From Neovahlkampfia damariscottae (taxonomy: Eukaryota > Heterolobosea > Selenaionea > Neovahlkampfiida > Neovahlkampfiidae): a stretch of 64,000 bases of DNA. How positions within the stretch are numbered: the first letter of the stretch is position 1; the number at the start of each line of letters is the position of its first letter. The position numbers were made by a program, and so were the translations under genes. The stretch is taken from NCBI GenBank assembly GCA_016618085.1, contig JABLTG010000063.1, positions 1 through 64,000 of the forward strand, in the 5' to 3' direction. Below are positions 22,801-34,389 of the stretch, in pieces. Under the pieces are notes generated by a model that saw only the letters and a list, made by a program, of their open reading frames with translations, was not told the origin of the DNA and made no database searches.

Positions 22801-23220
22801 TTTCAACATCTTCTTTCACCAAAAATCCAGATTTGACTAAAAATAATTGAAACTCAGAATCACCATCCTTTCCTTTATACTTTTTGACATCTTTTGATAA
22901 AATTTGAATTCTTTTTTTTATTTCTCTGATGATAATGAAAGACTCATTTGAACTGTATGTTTCTTTTAACACTTTTCCTTTTTGTAAATGATGAAATGAA
23001 AAATCAAGTGGTTTCTTTGCTAAAGGCTGTATTTCTTTGATATCAGTGTATGAAACTTTTATCTTTTGATTTGAAGAAATATCAACTATGTTCAAACTTG
23101 AGAAATGTTAATTTTTTTTTTTTATTTTTTTCTTCACCTTTCGTCAGTAATTTCAAATATTTTCTTGGAAGAAGAAAACCATGAGGATTGATTAACGAAA
23201 AAATTGTCGTTGGTCACCAT
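16894..23220 (-). CDS. RME-8/DNAJC13 orthologue lacking the J domain
   Basis: About a dozen exons, roughly 1,950 aa. The N-terminus (MVTNDNFFVNQSSWFSSSKK, then VSYTDIKEIQPLAKKP) matches the PH-like start of RME-8. Four IWN-type repeats are present: SAEAVWNEETRKDLKDSL (about 21040), NSPILIWNESMRNHLEGLI (about 19945), FYWNEETLTELKNYI (about 18635) and TPVLIWNFEMKKELLMFL (about 17770), with long armadillo-like helical stretches between. RME-8 is an endosomal Hsc70 co-chaperone for SNX1/WASH recycling. Where the J domain should follow, the exon ending NPNELYNAIIQHFQT joins EINEKNLEILMKIQILLI across a clean 37 nt intron (19646-19682). No HPD motif or J-like helix pair is visible elsewhere. I place the start at the ATG at 23220. 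Confidence 0.82.
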
Positions 23221-23404
23221 GCTCCACGTTTTTTCAACCTTCCAGTAAAAGTTCTAGATGATTGGTCGATTTTCCACTATGGCTTAAAAACTGAATACAG
23301 TTATATTTTGAAAATTAGAAAAATTTTTTATTTTTGAATCCAATCAAAATGTTTTGACCAATAGGAAGAATTAACTTCATCAACTTTTTCACAAATCAAA
23401 AAGA
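23221..23404. promoter_or_regulatory. Bidirectional promoter, RME-8 / acyltransferase
   Basis: A 184 bp divergent gap with TGATTGG at 23259-23265 toward RME-8 and CCAAT at 23358-23362 (and near 23339) toward the acyltransferase. Confidence 0.5.
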
Positions 23405-24969
23405 ATGAGAAACCAAAAATCACACCCTCAACATAAACATAAACATAAAAAGAAAGAAAATCATATTCAGTATGTTGATGAAAATAATGAACCAAGAGAT
23501 TTTCCACATGAACCAAAAGCAAGAAAATCTTATTTTGATGAACACAAAGAAAGTAAATATATACTAATATTGAATTATTTTTACAGCACATTCTGCTTTG
23601 AATGTTGTTTGGGTGTTACTGGGTAATATAAAAATAAATTCTAAAAAAAATACAAAAGTTTGTTGGGGTTCGAACCTTTGTTTTATTTATTTTTTCATCA
23701 TTAGGTCTTGTTCGCATGTCAAAAACATATCAAAGAATTGGATATATTATGGATATGAAATATTTCTGGCAGTGGTCACAAAACTGGCAACCTGTTGCTG
23801 CGATATGGATTGGATCATCCATTGCAACCATGTTCACTGCTTCAATTTTTGAATATATAAACAATAGATTTGAACCTTTACAAGGAATTATTACCATCCT
23901 TCATATATGTTCTGTCTTTGGAGTTTTAACAATTCCAACCTATTTCGCGTTAGACCTTGATATTAATGTATGTAAGAATTTTTTTTTTATTCATTAAAGT
24001 ATTACGTGGTGCTTTATTTATGCATTTATGCGTTTTAATGATGAAAATGCATAGTTATTTTATGTTTTTAAGGTATAAAAGAAGAAGAGTCAAAAACATG
24101 AAATCACTATTCACTTTACTTTATGAATATTTGGAATTCATTTTTTTTCCAACTTTAATTTATGAAGATAATTTTCCAAGATCAGAAAAGAGAAATTGGG
24201 GTTATATATTGTCAGAATCAGCAGCTTCAGTTGCAGCTTTTTTTTTCATGTATACTGTCATTGAAGAATTTGTTTCACCAGTTTTAGAAATTGAATTTTT
24301 GGGAAAATTAAATTTGATTGATAGTACTATTATTTTAGCTCCTGCCACATTAATGTTATGGATTTTAGGATTTTACTGTGTTTTCCATTCAGGATTTAAT
24401 GCACAAGCAGAATTAATGAGATTTGCTGATAGAGAGTTTTACTTAGATTGGTGGAATGCAACAGGTAAAATAAGAAATTAAAATTGAATTTTATTAAGCA
24501 ATGAGTGAATTTTGGAGACTATGGAATCGTCCTGTTTATAAATGGATGACCAGACATGTAAATGAATTTTATACATTTTTATTAATCAAATTTTGAAAAG
24601 ATTTACATTGAAAGCATGAGACAAATGGATTCATTTGACTTTTATAGCAAAAAGATGGCAGCTATTTCAACTCAAAGTAATAATTTCATCAAATTTAAAT
24701 TTCAATAAGTTGTAACTGCAGTTATTCATGAAGTAGTCATGATTGTTGCGTTTAAAGTTTTCAAACCAACATTTTTCATCATGATTTTAGTTCAAAGTAA
24801 GATTTTTTTCAAATTCATAACTCAAATAGTTCCTTATGGAATGTACATTTCTGAATTATTCAGAGGAACAAGAACTGGGAATATTGTAATGTGGGTAGGT
24901 TTAATGGCTGGATTTCCAATATTAGAAATGACCTACACCTATTTTTATGCAGTCGGATTTTCACAATAA
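23405..24969 (+). CDS. MBOAT acyltransferase of the ACAT/DGAT1 group
   Basis: At least seven exons. A basic His/Lys-rich N-terminus (HPQHKHKHKKKE) precedes multiple membrane helices. The diagnostic motifs are FFPTLIYEDNFPRSEKRNWGY, FHSGFNAQAELMRFADREFYLDWWN (the FYxDWWN signature of ACAT and DGAT1) and VTAVIHEVVMIVAF with the catalytic His. The end GNIVMWVGLMAGFPILEMTY matches this group. These ER enzymes esterify sterol or diacylglycerol with acyl-CoA for lipid-droplet storage. The motifs fit both; AELMRFADREFY and the Pro-Ile-Leu ending lean slightly to DGAT1, but substrate is undecided. One intron (about 23622-23703) is unusually long and holds a GGTTCGAACC string. Confidence 0.82.
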
Positions 24970-25018
24970 ATAATTCTATTTTTAGTTGATCCAATCATCT
25001 TGTTGTAAATTTTTTAGA
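24970..25018 (+). promoter_or_regulatory. 49 bp promoter of the multi-pass protein
   Basis: The whole gap between two tandem genes is 49 bp and holds CCAATCA at 24991-24997, 22 bp before the next ATG. Confidence 0.5.
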
Positions 25019-26240
25019 ATGTCAAGTGGAAGTGGTTCAACAGAAAATCCAAATGCTGATTTTGACCCAAAAAATTTTGCTAATTTACCATATTTTTATA
25101 TAGGACTGACAACAGCTTATATTTTATTTACTCTATTTTGGTTAATTAATACTTATCGTTTTCGAAAAGTATTTTATTTTATTTTTTAATTTTTGAAGCA
25201 AAAAATACATCTACAATGGTTCATGTTAATGGTACCTGCTTGGAGAATCATAACTTCAATATTGGCATTCACAGGTATTTTTTTTAAATTTTAAATTTCC
25301 GAACTTGAAGATTATTTTTTTTGTTCAACTTTTGGGAAAAAAGGAAGTCCTACGTCTTGTGCCACATTTTTTACGACACTTTCAAGAGTGTCTGGAATTT
25401 TTGATGAAATATTTCTGTACTTCATTTTAACTTTAGTTTGAAAAAAAAAATATAATAACAAACCACAAAAAAGTTATCATTTGGATATTATGTAACAAGA
25501 ACATCTTTTTACCCACATGAAAAAAGAACAACATTATGGAATCTATTTTGGATGGCAATTTGTTTATTAGCAGCAACTTGGAGTTCATATTTTTTAGTTT
25601 AACTTTCATTTTTTTTAATTCATTTTTTAGTTTCCACTTCTGATTATGTATATTGTTGTACTTGGAAGAATATTTGGATCTACTTATCAAAATATAAAAA
25701 GTCTTTATACACATCTCATTTTACTTGAACAACAAAATGAAACTATTAGAGATTCACCAACATCAAAAAAGTTGAGATTATTTAAGTTTGTTAAACCCAT
25801 AATTAATAGTTAAATAGACATTTACAATACTCTTTGGCTGTTTATATTCTTGGAAAAATTTTAGTTTTAGTTTCAGAAATGGCAACTGTGTTTATCAGAA
25901 ATCAGGTTTTGAAACCATATATATTTAACAATTTAATAGGCTTTAGGATTCATTTGGATTGAAATAGGCTCAGATAACCTTTGTGATTTAGCATTTATTG
26001 CATGTAAAAAAAAACTAAAAATTTAACATTCACTTTTGTCTAGATATCTATTTTATTTTCAGATCTAAGGATTTTGGATTGAATGAATCAAATGATGAAA
26101 CAGCTAGTGTAACAGATTTCTCAGCGGAAAATTTAGAAGAATCTGATCAAATTGTATTTGTAGTTGAACATCCAAAGAAAGAGATTTCATCAGAACAATT
26201 CATTTCAAATTATAGTATTGCAAAATTAATTAATGAATAA
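25019..26240 (+). CDS. Multi-pass (probably seven-helix) membrane protein, unrecognised
   Basis: About seven exons with introns of 30-50 nt. The translation begins MSSGSGSTENPNADFDPKN without a signal peptide, then shows successive hydrophobic helices: YFYIGLTTAYILFTLFWLI, WFMLMVPAWRIITSILAF, IFDEIFLYFILTLV, LWNLFWMAICLLAATW, PLLIMYIVVLGRIF, YSLAVYILGKILVLVSE and IYFIF. Charged connectors include VTRTSFYPHEKRTTLW and the cytosolic-looking SPTSKKLRLFKRHL. The tail of about 60 residues is acidic and Ser-rich. The topology suggests a GPCR-like or transporter-like protein; I see no family-defining motif. The short gap to the acyltransferase need not imply a functional link. Confidence 0.6.
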
Positions 26241-26253
26241 AAAATATATATTT

Positions 26254-27043
26254 TTAACATTGATAATATTGTTCTTCAATTAAGCATTTATAAAGAATCC
26301 AACCTTCCAATGAACCGTGTTTAAATTCTGTTTTGTTTTTTTCATCAAATTCTTTTAAAAGTTTCATTTCTTCTTCAAATCTTAACTTTGAATCTGGTAT
26401 TTCTTTTGGATCTTTTTCAAATGCTCTTAATAATGAAACAGTTGCGTATGAAGTTGCAGTTTGAATTGGTAAAATAAACTTTTCATTTTTTTCAATACTG
26501 AAGAATTTTGATGAAATTTCTGAATAAAATCTCTTTCTTTCTTCTTTATAATCTTCTGGAATATCTTTTTCAACTGATAATTTTCCTAATTGATATTTGA
26601 ATTTTGTAAGTTCATCACGACTTTGTTCTTGCACAGAAAATTCTTCTTTCATCATTTTAAACATTTTTTCTTCCATTTTTGTTTTAAAGATATCCCATTT
26701 TTCAAAAATATTTTCCTCGGAGTTTTCTTTTTTTTTAATTATTATTTTTTTTTTTACCTATTGATTTAACTTTATTTGTTTCTTCTTCTGAAAAATTTAA
26801 TTTTTTGTAAACTTCAATTCCTTGAGCAGGTGTATATTTTAAATTTGTTTTTTTTTTCCATGAAGGTGTTTCAATAACATAATCACCTTCTTCTGGTTCT
26901 TTGTAAAGTTTTGTTTTATAATCCTTCAAAGATTCGACATTTTTTTGTGATTTTTGATGTAACTCAAGAATGGACATATTTGCTGAAGTGATATAAAATC
27001 GTTTTGAGTTTGAAACTAATTTCTTTCTAACTTGTTGCATCAT
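26254..27043 (-). CDS. Probable mitochondrial protein of unknown function
   Basis: Two exons joined across an A-rich intron at about 26725-26753 (VKSI|ENSEENIFEKW). About 250 aa. The N-terminus MMQQVRKKLVSNSKRFYIT is basic, lacks acidic residues and has Ser/Arg, like a mitochondrial targeting sequence. The rest is charged and helical (PAQGIEVYKKLNFSEEETNK; EEFSVQEQSRDELTKFKYQL) and ends in a conserved-looking segment, GSLEGWILYKCLIEEQYYQC. No domain is recognised. It could be an accessory subunit of a respiratory or ribosomal complex, but that is only a guess from size and targeting. Confidence 0.6.
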
Positions 27044-27208
27044 TCTTTTTGAACTTGTTTCGAAATGAATTTGATTGGTTGTCAGAAAAGGAAAAAAACT
27101 ACTAGCTTTAAATTCCAACAAAAATACTGAAATATTGAGTTTCAAATCTAATCGTTATTTCTTTATCCATAGTCAATATATGATTGGTCTATTCATCTGT
27201 CAAAAGAA
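27044..27208. promoter_or_regulatory. Bidirectional promoter, mitochondrial protein / kinase-cyclase
   Basis: A 165 bp gap with TGATTGG at 27072-27078 and again at 27181-27187, one near each ATG. Confidence 0.55.
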
Positions 27209-30200
27209 ATGGAGAAGGATTATGTACTTGGTGAATTGATCTTTGCTTCTTCAAAAACTCAAATCCAAAAAGCAATCAAAAATAGTGATGGAGCAGAAGT
27301 GATCCTGAAAAAACCAACAGAAACTGTAGTATCTTTTTCAACCACAGAATCCTTCAAAAAAGACTTTCAATACACCAAAATGCTTCATCAAGAAAACTCA
27401 GATTATTTCCTCAACATGATGGATATTGTACAACAATCAGATGGTTCTTTTGTTCTTGTTGAAGAAGATGAAGGAAACTCACTAGAAAATTTGCTTCAAA
27501 AAGGAGTTTATCCACCAAAAGAGTTTTTATTACTTGCAAAAGAAATGTCTATGGCTTTACATCATGCTCATTCAAAACAAGTTCTTCACAGAGACGTAAA
27601 GCTTGCAAATTTTATTTTCAGCGAAAAAACAAACAAACCAAAACTTATCGATTTTGGATTGAGTATAATTGTAACAAGAAAAACACCTTCTGTATCATGT
27701 ACAAATCCAATTGGGACATTCAATTATATGCCACCTGAACAAACTGGTCGTGTGAATAAGAACATTGATTTTAGGAGCGATATTTATTCTTTAGGTATTA
27801 CTTTTTATGAACTACTTGTAGGAAGTGTACCTTTTGAAGGTGATAAGTTGGCTCTTGTTCATTCCCATATAACAAAAAAAATTCCAAACATTAAAAATGT
27901 ACCTGATATCATCAATGATGTTATTCAAAAAATGTGCTCAAAAAATCCTTCAGAAAGATATTATTCAGCATTGGGAGTTGCTAAAGATTTAGAATTCATT
28001 TCAGAAAATTTAGAAAATATTCCAGAAAGTTTTACAGTTGGAGAACATGATTTAAAAGAATTTCAAATTCCAAATAAAATGTATGGAAGAGATAAAGAAT
28101 TAAATCATTTGAAACAATCAATTACTAAACAAGAAAGTAATACAGTATTCATTTCAGGAGTTTCAGGAATGGGCAAATCAAGACTTATTGAAGAATTATC
28201 AAAAGATCAAAGTTTGAATTTATTAATGGGATTTGGTAAATTTGATCAATTTAACAGATTAATACCTTATTCTGCTTTCTTAAGGTTAGTAGAGAATTTC
28301 TTATTTTAACCTTTATAGCATTATAAAATCTTTGACAACAAAACTACTTTCAGAAAATAATAAAGAAAAAGATACAGTGATTTCACGCTTAAAATCTGAT
28401 TTAAAAGAGTTTGGAGGTATTTTGACAGCTCTTGTGCCAGAGGTTGAATTAATCATTGGGAAGAAAACACCAGTTGAACCATTGGCTTCCATGAAAGACA
28501 CTAAAGAAAGATTATTTGACATTTTTTTCAAATTTTTTGATTCTTATATTGGTATCTATAAATTGGTGCTTGTTGTAGATGATTTACAATGGGCAGATGC
28601 TTCCAGTTTTCTATTTTTACAAAAATGTATTTCTACTAATCATAATATATTTATCATTGGAGCTTATAGAGATAATGAAGTTGGTTCAAACCACCCACTT
28701 ATGAATATCATCAATGAGAACAAAGATATACCAAAGATAAATATTCAACCACTATCAGTCGAAGATTTAAATGAAATGGTTTCAGAAACCTTATGTACAA
28801 CAGAAACAATGAAACTAAGTGAATTGATTCATAAAAAGACACTTGGAAACCCATTCTTTTCGAGAGAATTTATCAATACACTTTATGAAGAAGAATTGAT
28901 CACTCAAAACGAAGATGAATGGAATTGGGATATTGAAAAAGTTGAAAAAAGTAGCTTCAGCACAAATGTCATTGATTTTATGGTTCAAAATTTGAAAAAG
29001 AAACCGATGAAAACACAAAAAGTATTGAATAGAGCTGCGTGTATTGGAAACACTTTCAAAATTGAAGAATTGAAATGGATTTGGGATGAAGAAGGAGAAC
29101 TTGAAAATGAATTAATAGACCCTGTAAAAGAGGGTTGGTTATTTCAAATAAGTTCAAGTGAATATAAATTCTTCCATGATAGATTACAACAAGCATCATA
29201 TGAATTATTCAAAAAGGAAGATAGAGAAAAGAATCATTTTGTGATTGGGAATTTATTATTGAAAGAATTCAAAAATACAAATGATTTAGAGAAGAACATT
29301 TTCAAAGTAATTGATCATTTGAACATCTCAAAGGCATTATTTGTCGATAAGAAACAACTTTTGAAATTAAATTTACTCGCATCAAAGAAGTCATTGGAAA
29401 ATACAGCTACTTCTTTATCTTTGAATTTTTCATCCAATGCCATTCAATTATCACCTGATGATCTTTGGGATACTGATTATTCAATTGCTTTTGAACTTCA
29501 TTCTATGCATGCTCAAGCATTATTTGCAAATTATCTCCTTGAAGAATCTGAAAAAGAATACAATATTCTTTTAGATCGAGCAATTGGTAGATTAGACACA
29601 TTAAAAGTTTACAGCAATTATTCAAGAATGGCAGCTTTAAAAAATGAATTCAACAAATCTTACCGATTATTCATTGAAACTTTAAAAATGTTTGATGAAA
29701 CAAAAGAGATAGATTCAACAGACATGGCAAGTACGTTTGGTTGGATGATGAAGTTAAAATCTAAAATCTCAGATGAATTAAAACAAATTGGAGGAGTGAA
29801 AAATATCTTGAATTTAAAGAAATGTAATGATCCTGAATTTTGTTTATTTCTTGGTCTTATTGTAGAATCACTTGATATTGTTTTCTTGGCATCTGAAGCA
29901 AATCCATTAATGTTTGTAATTAGCTCTATGCTTTCTTTGTATTTGTACTTACAGCAAGGATTTCCGCCTGAAGCACCACTTGGATTGTCAGTCACTGGCT
30001 GGATTTTTACTTTCTTTTTTAAAGATCCAGATGGTAATGTTCTCACTAAAATTGGGGAGACTTTACATTCAATGGAAGAGAATCCAAAGTATAATGTAGC
30101 TGGAATGCATTATGCAATAGCTGTTGGGAATATTACAGCTGGAACATTTCAAAAAACACAATATCATTTTGACTATGCTGCAAATTACGCAATGAATCAT

Positions 30201-32579
30201 GGGGAATATTTATATGGTTCATATAGTATAAACTCCATTCAATTGGGATTGAATGGTCAACATTTTCCAACTCTTCTTTCAAAATTAAACAAACGTAAAA
30301 AATGGGCAATGGAAATTAAGAATTATTTTGTTGCAGACTTTATTGAATTGATTATAAATTACATTTCTGATTTAGCTGGTATTTCAAAATTTAATCCAAA
30401 TTACAATATTCAAAATGTGAGAGAAATCAAAAGAGGAGATTCTACTATTCCAGTTATTGAAGCCATTCTTCAATATCATAAAGGATTTTTTGAAGAAAGT
30501 TTAAAACTATTTGATGAAATGGCTCCAAACTCGAATAATTCTCAAGGAATGTCAGATTTTTATGAAAGAATGTTCTATTTATGTTTGACATTAGTTTCAC
30601 TTTACAAATCAACAAGAGAAGAAAACTATTTGTCAAAAGCAAAAGAAGTGCTAGATGAATTTGAATCTTATGCAGATATATCAACTGAATACCTTTCTTC
30701 AAGATATAAATTGATGGAAACATATTTTGAATCATCTCAAATAAACAACAATCAAAATAGAATTCTAGGATCCTTTGAAGAAATTTATTCAATGATGAGT
30801 AAATTTGGATTGTTAATACCATCAGCAGTGGCTTCTGAGCTGACACTTGAATACGCATTGGAAAAAGAATTTCCTATGGGGGTATGTAAGATGTATTTAA
30901 TCAATACCTTAAAAATCTGGTCTGGATTGGGAGCAAAAACAAAAGTTGATCAATTGAAGAAGAAATATTTCAAAGTTTATGCAACTTACGGACATAGAGG
31001 TTCTAGTGCCGATAGAATTAGCACAAAATCAACAACTAATGCAGATTCAGAGTCAACAAATTTTGGAAGTGAATCTTTGGATATGATGAGTATAATTAAA
31101 TCATCACAAGCTTTATCAGTTGAATTAACAATTTCAAGTTTAATTGAAAAAGTTATGCATATTATCATTGAAAATACTGGGGCTGAAATTGGAGCATTAT
31201 TTTTAGTTGGAAAAGAAGGAGAATACCTTGAAGCATCAATAAAAAATGGAAAAGTGAAAAATATTCACAAATTGATATCCAAATACAAAGAAAATGAGTT
31301 TTATTGTTCATTTCTTTTGATGATTTCTAAAACTTTGAAAAAGGCAGTCATCATCAATGATGTTTCAAGATCCGAATATGTTGACAATGATTATTTGAAA
31401 AAAGAAGGAATTAAATCAATTTGTATTCATCCAATCTACAAAGGAAAGAAATATATTGGAGCTATATATTTAGAGAATAAAACATTAGAAGGTATTTTTG
31501 ATGAAGATCGTAAAGAAATCTTGGATCATATTTCATCTCAGTTGGCAATTTCTTATGAAAATGCGAAATTGTATGATGAAATGAACTCTTTAAATACATC
31601 TTATGAAAGATTTCTTCCAAAAGAGTTTTTAAAACAATTAGGAAAAGGAGATGTTAGAAATGTCAAAAAAGGAGATGCATCGACAAAAAATATTTCTGTA
31701 CTATTTTCAGATATCAGATCATTCACAGATATCACTGAAAAAATGAATTCAGAAGAATCATTTTCATTTGTCAATGAAATATTATCATACCTTGCTCCAA
31801 TCATTTCAAAACATAATGGTTTTATTGATAAGTTTTTTGGTGATTGTATTATGGCTTTATTCCCTTATGATGTTGATGATTCTTTGAAATGTGGTTTTGA
31901 AATGTTATCTGCATTGAAAAAATACAATGAAGAATGTAGAAAAGAATTGGATCCTGTGAAGCTTGGAATTGGAATTCATTTTGGAAATGTAATGATTGGA
32001 ACTATTGGAGCAGAAGAAAGAATTGATGCAACTGTTATTTCAGATACTGTAAATACAGCATCTCGAGTTGAATCTTTAACAAAAACATTGGGATCAACAT
32101 TTGTTGTCACTGATAATGTTCTACAAAATTCGAAATTGTTTCACAAAAATCGTTACATTGGAAAGTATTTGTTAAAAGGAAAACTCAGTCCAATGTCACT
32201 TTTTCACATGATTTCTGATGAAGAAAATATTGATGTTGAAAATTTTACGACTGGAATTCAATTCTTTGAATCTGGAAATTTCAAAAAAGCTCAAGAAATT
32301 TTTGGTTCATTAAATGATAAGACATCAAAATATCTTCAAGAAGTTTCAAAAAAATATGGTTATTATTCATTTGACAAAGATTGGAGTGGTGAAATCAAAA
32401 TTGATAAAGATGGAAACTTGATTGATTTGGAAAATGATCTAATGGTGAAAAAGAAAATATCAAAATTATCAGATGAAGAAAGAATGAAAATATTGAATAA
32501 TTTGATATCGAAAAATGGTTCCAAAGAAATATTGGAATTGATATCAAAACAAAATCCTGAACTTTTAAAAGATTTGTAA
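27209..32579 (+). CDS. Protein kinase - AAA/NTPase - GAF - adenylate cyclase fusion
   Basis: Two exons (intron about 28286-28319), about 1,780 aa. Residues 5-270 are a Ser/Thr kinase with HRDVKLANF, LIDFGLS and MPPEQTG; the Gly-loop is poor, though the ATP Lys is present (VILKK). An ORC/Cdc6-type ATPase follows with Walker A GVSGMGKSRL (about residue 316) and Walker B LVVDDLQWADASS, then a long helical (TPR-like) region of about 700 aa, a GAF domain (about 1290-1445: AEIGALFLVGKEGEYLEASI) and a class III cyclase (about 1485-1655). The cyclase has both metal Asp (FSDIRSFTDI and FFGDCIMALF), the purine Lys (IDKFFGD), TVISDTVNTASRVES with the Asp typical of ATP use, and the catalytic Asn/Arg. 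The first four parts match the bacterial kinase/ATPase/GAF/histidine-kinase family, with a cyclase as output. Predicted cAMP producer. Confidence 0.88.
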
Positions 32580-32803
32580 AATAAATCCAATTTCAAAATT
32601 TTATGAATCGAATTCACTTCTTCCGTCAAAAAAGTAGTTTTTATGGAATTTCAATCAAATAATTTTGGAAAATATTTTTGAAAAACTTGTTCATTTTTTA
32701 GAAACGGTTCCAAAATTTTCATTGGCTGTTGACCTAAATTCGATTCAAACATTGATTATTTAACCAATCCAGTTTTTGAATCAAACACTCACTAATTTTC
32801 ATC

Positions 32804-34349
32804 ATGTTACTCAACCTGATTATATACGGAACAATTTCAATTGCTTCATTATTCTTTTTTGCCCTATTGTACAAATTACACAAAAGATACAAACAATTGT
32901 CTAGAATGGAGGAACTCAGAAAAGCAAAAAATTTAAAAGTTATACCAAAAACACCACTATGTCTAGGAACTCACATCAAAGATCCTGTAGAAGGTTTTAA
33001 TCACATTATCAACTTTGCAAAATCTGGACCATTTTATTACTTGGATGGATTGTTGGAAGATAGTAAGTTTTTAAAGTCATTCTAAATAGTATTAGTATTA
33101 TTTGTAAATGATGCAGAAGCAATTAAACATATCACTATTCAAAAGAAATGGAAAAAAACAAGAACATTCAATTCAGTTTTCCAAACTCTTCTTGGAGAAG
33201 GTTTAGTTGCTATTGAAGGAGACAATTGGAAAAAACATAGAACTTTAATTATGCCTTCATTTTCACAATTAAATGTTAAAAACATGGTTGGACAGATCAT
33301 TGATGAAACAAACAAAAGATTAGATGCTCTTGAAAAAAATAATCAAAGTTTAGTATTTGAACATTTCACTGAAAATATTTCTCAAATCACGTTATCAGTC
33401 ATTTGCGCTGTTGGTTTTGGCGGTGATGTTGATGGAATTGATCAATTGGCAAAAGATTTTGTAAATTTGACAGATGACTTTTTCCCAGTGTTTCTCAGTA
33501 TCATTGCGTTTGGAAAATGGCCAACAAAATTCCCATTACCTCATAACATTAAATTTAAAAGAACCAGAGCAGCACTTGAAAAAAAAGTTCTTGAAATTAT
33601 CAGAAAAAGAAAAGATGAAAATGATGCTTCAGGAAGGGATCTTTTATCTTTGATGATCAGTGCTCATAGTGATGATGGAAATAACTTCAAGGATCAAGAA
33701 TTATTTGATGAATCATTGACATTCTTGTTCGCTGGACATGATACGTAAGTTGAAAAAATTCATTAACTTTTTCAGAACATCAACAACACTGTCTTATCTC
33801 TTTTATCAAATGGCAAAAAATCCAAAAATTCAAAATGAACTTTTTGAACATATTAATGAATCATTGAAAGGTGAAGAACCAAATTATGAAAATATTCAAA
33901 ATATGAAATTTCTACACAATTGTGTGAAAGAATCTTTAAGAATGGGACCACCTGCACCATTTGTCACCAGATTATGTGGTCAAGATGAAGAAGTACTTGG
34001 GTATGGTATTCCAAAAGGAACTCATTGTTTTTTGAACATTGCAGGATTGCACTATTCCGAGAAGTATTGGGATCAACCATATGAATTCAATCCAAAGAGA
34101 TGGGATAGTATTGATGAAAAAGCAATCAAGTTTTGTTATCTACCTTTCAGTGTAGGTCCAAGAGATTGCGCTGGAAGAAATTTAGCTTTGGTTGAAGCTT
34201 ATCTCATTGTGGCAATCACTTTGAGAAGATATTTTGTTCAATTCCCAGAGAATTTCAAAGCACAAGATGTAAAAATGGATGCAAAATTCATATTGAAATT
34301 GAAAAATCTTCAAATTCAATTGAAAAAAAGAGAAAAAATAAATGTTTAA
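32804..34349 (+). CDS. Cytochrome P450 (1)
   Basis: Three exons (introns about 33062-33088 and about 33745-33775), about 496 aa. An N-terminal membrane anchor (LIIYGTISIASLFFFALLY) indicates ER localisation. P450 hallmarks: WKKHRTLIMPSF (C-helix), FLFAGHDTTSTTL (I-helix oxygen-activation motif), VKESLRM (ExxR), FNPKRW, and the haem loop FSVGPRDCAGRN with the axial Cys. It looks complete. The closest general feel is the CYP4/CYP3-like clan (fatty acid or xenobiotic oxidation), but the substrate is unknown. The second intron splits the I-helix Thr codon at exactly the same place and phase as in the P450 at 42870. Confidence 0.93.
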
Positions 34350-34389
34350 TTTTAGAATAGAAAATAAGAGTTTCATTGGTGCATTTTTC

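Noticed and set aside
23640-23690. tRNA-like T-arm string GGTTCGAACC inside an acyltransferase intron
   Set aside because: No acceptor stem, D arm or anticodon arm can be folded around it, and no Pol III T-run is placed properly; it is a B-box-like chance string, though it does sit in a longer-than-usual intron.
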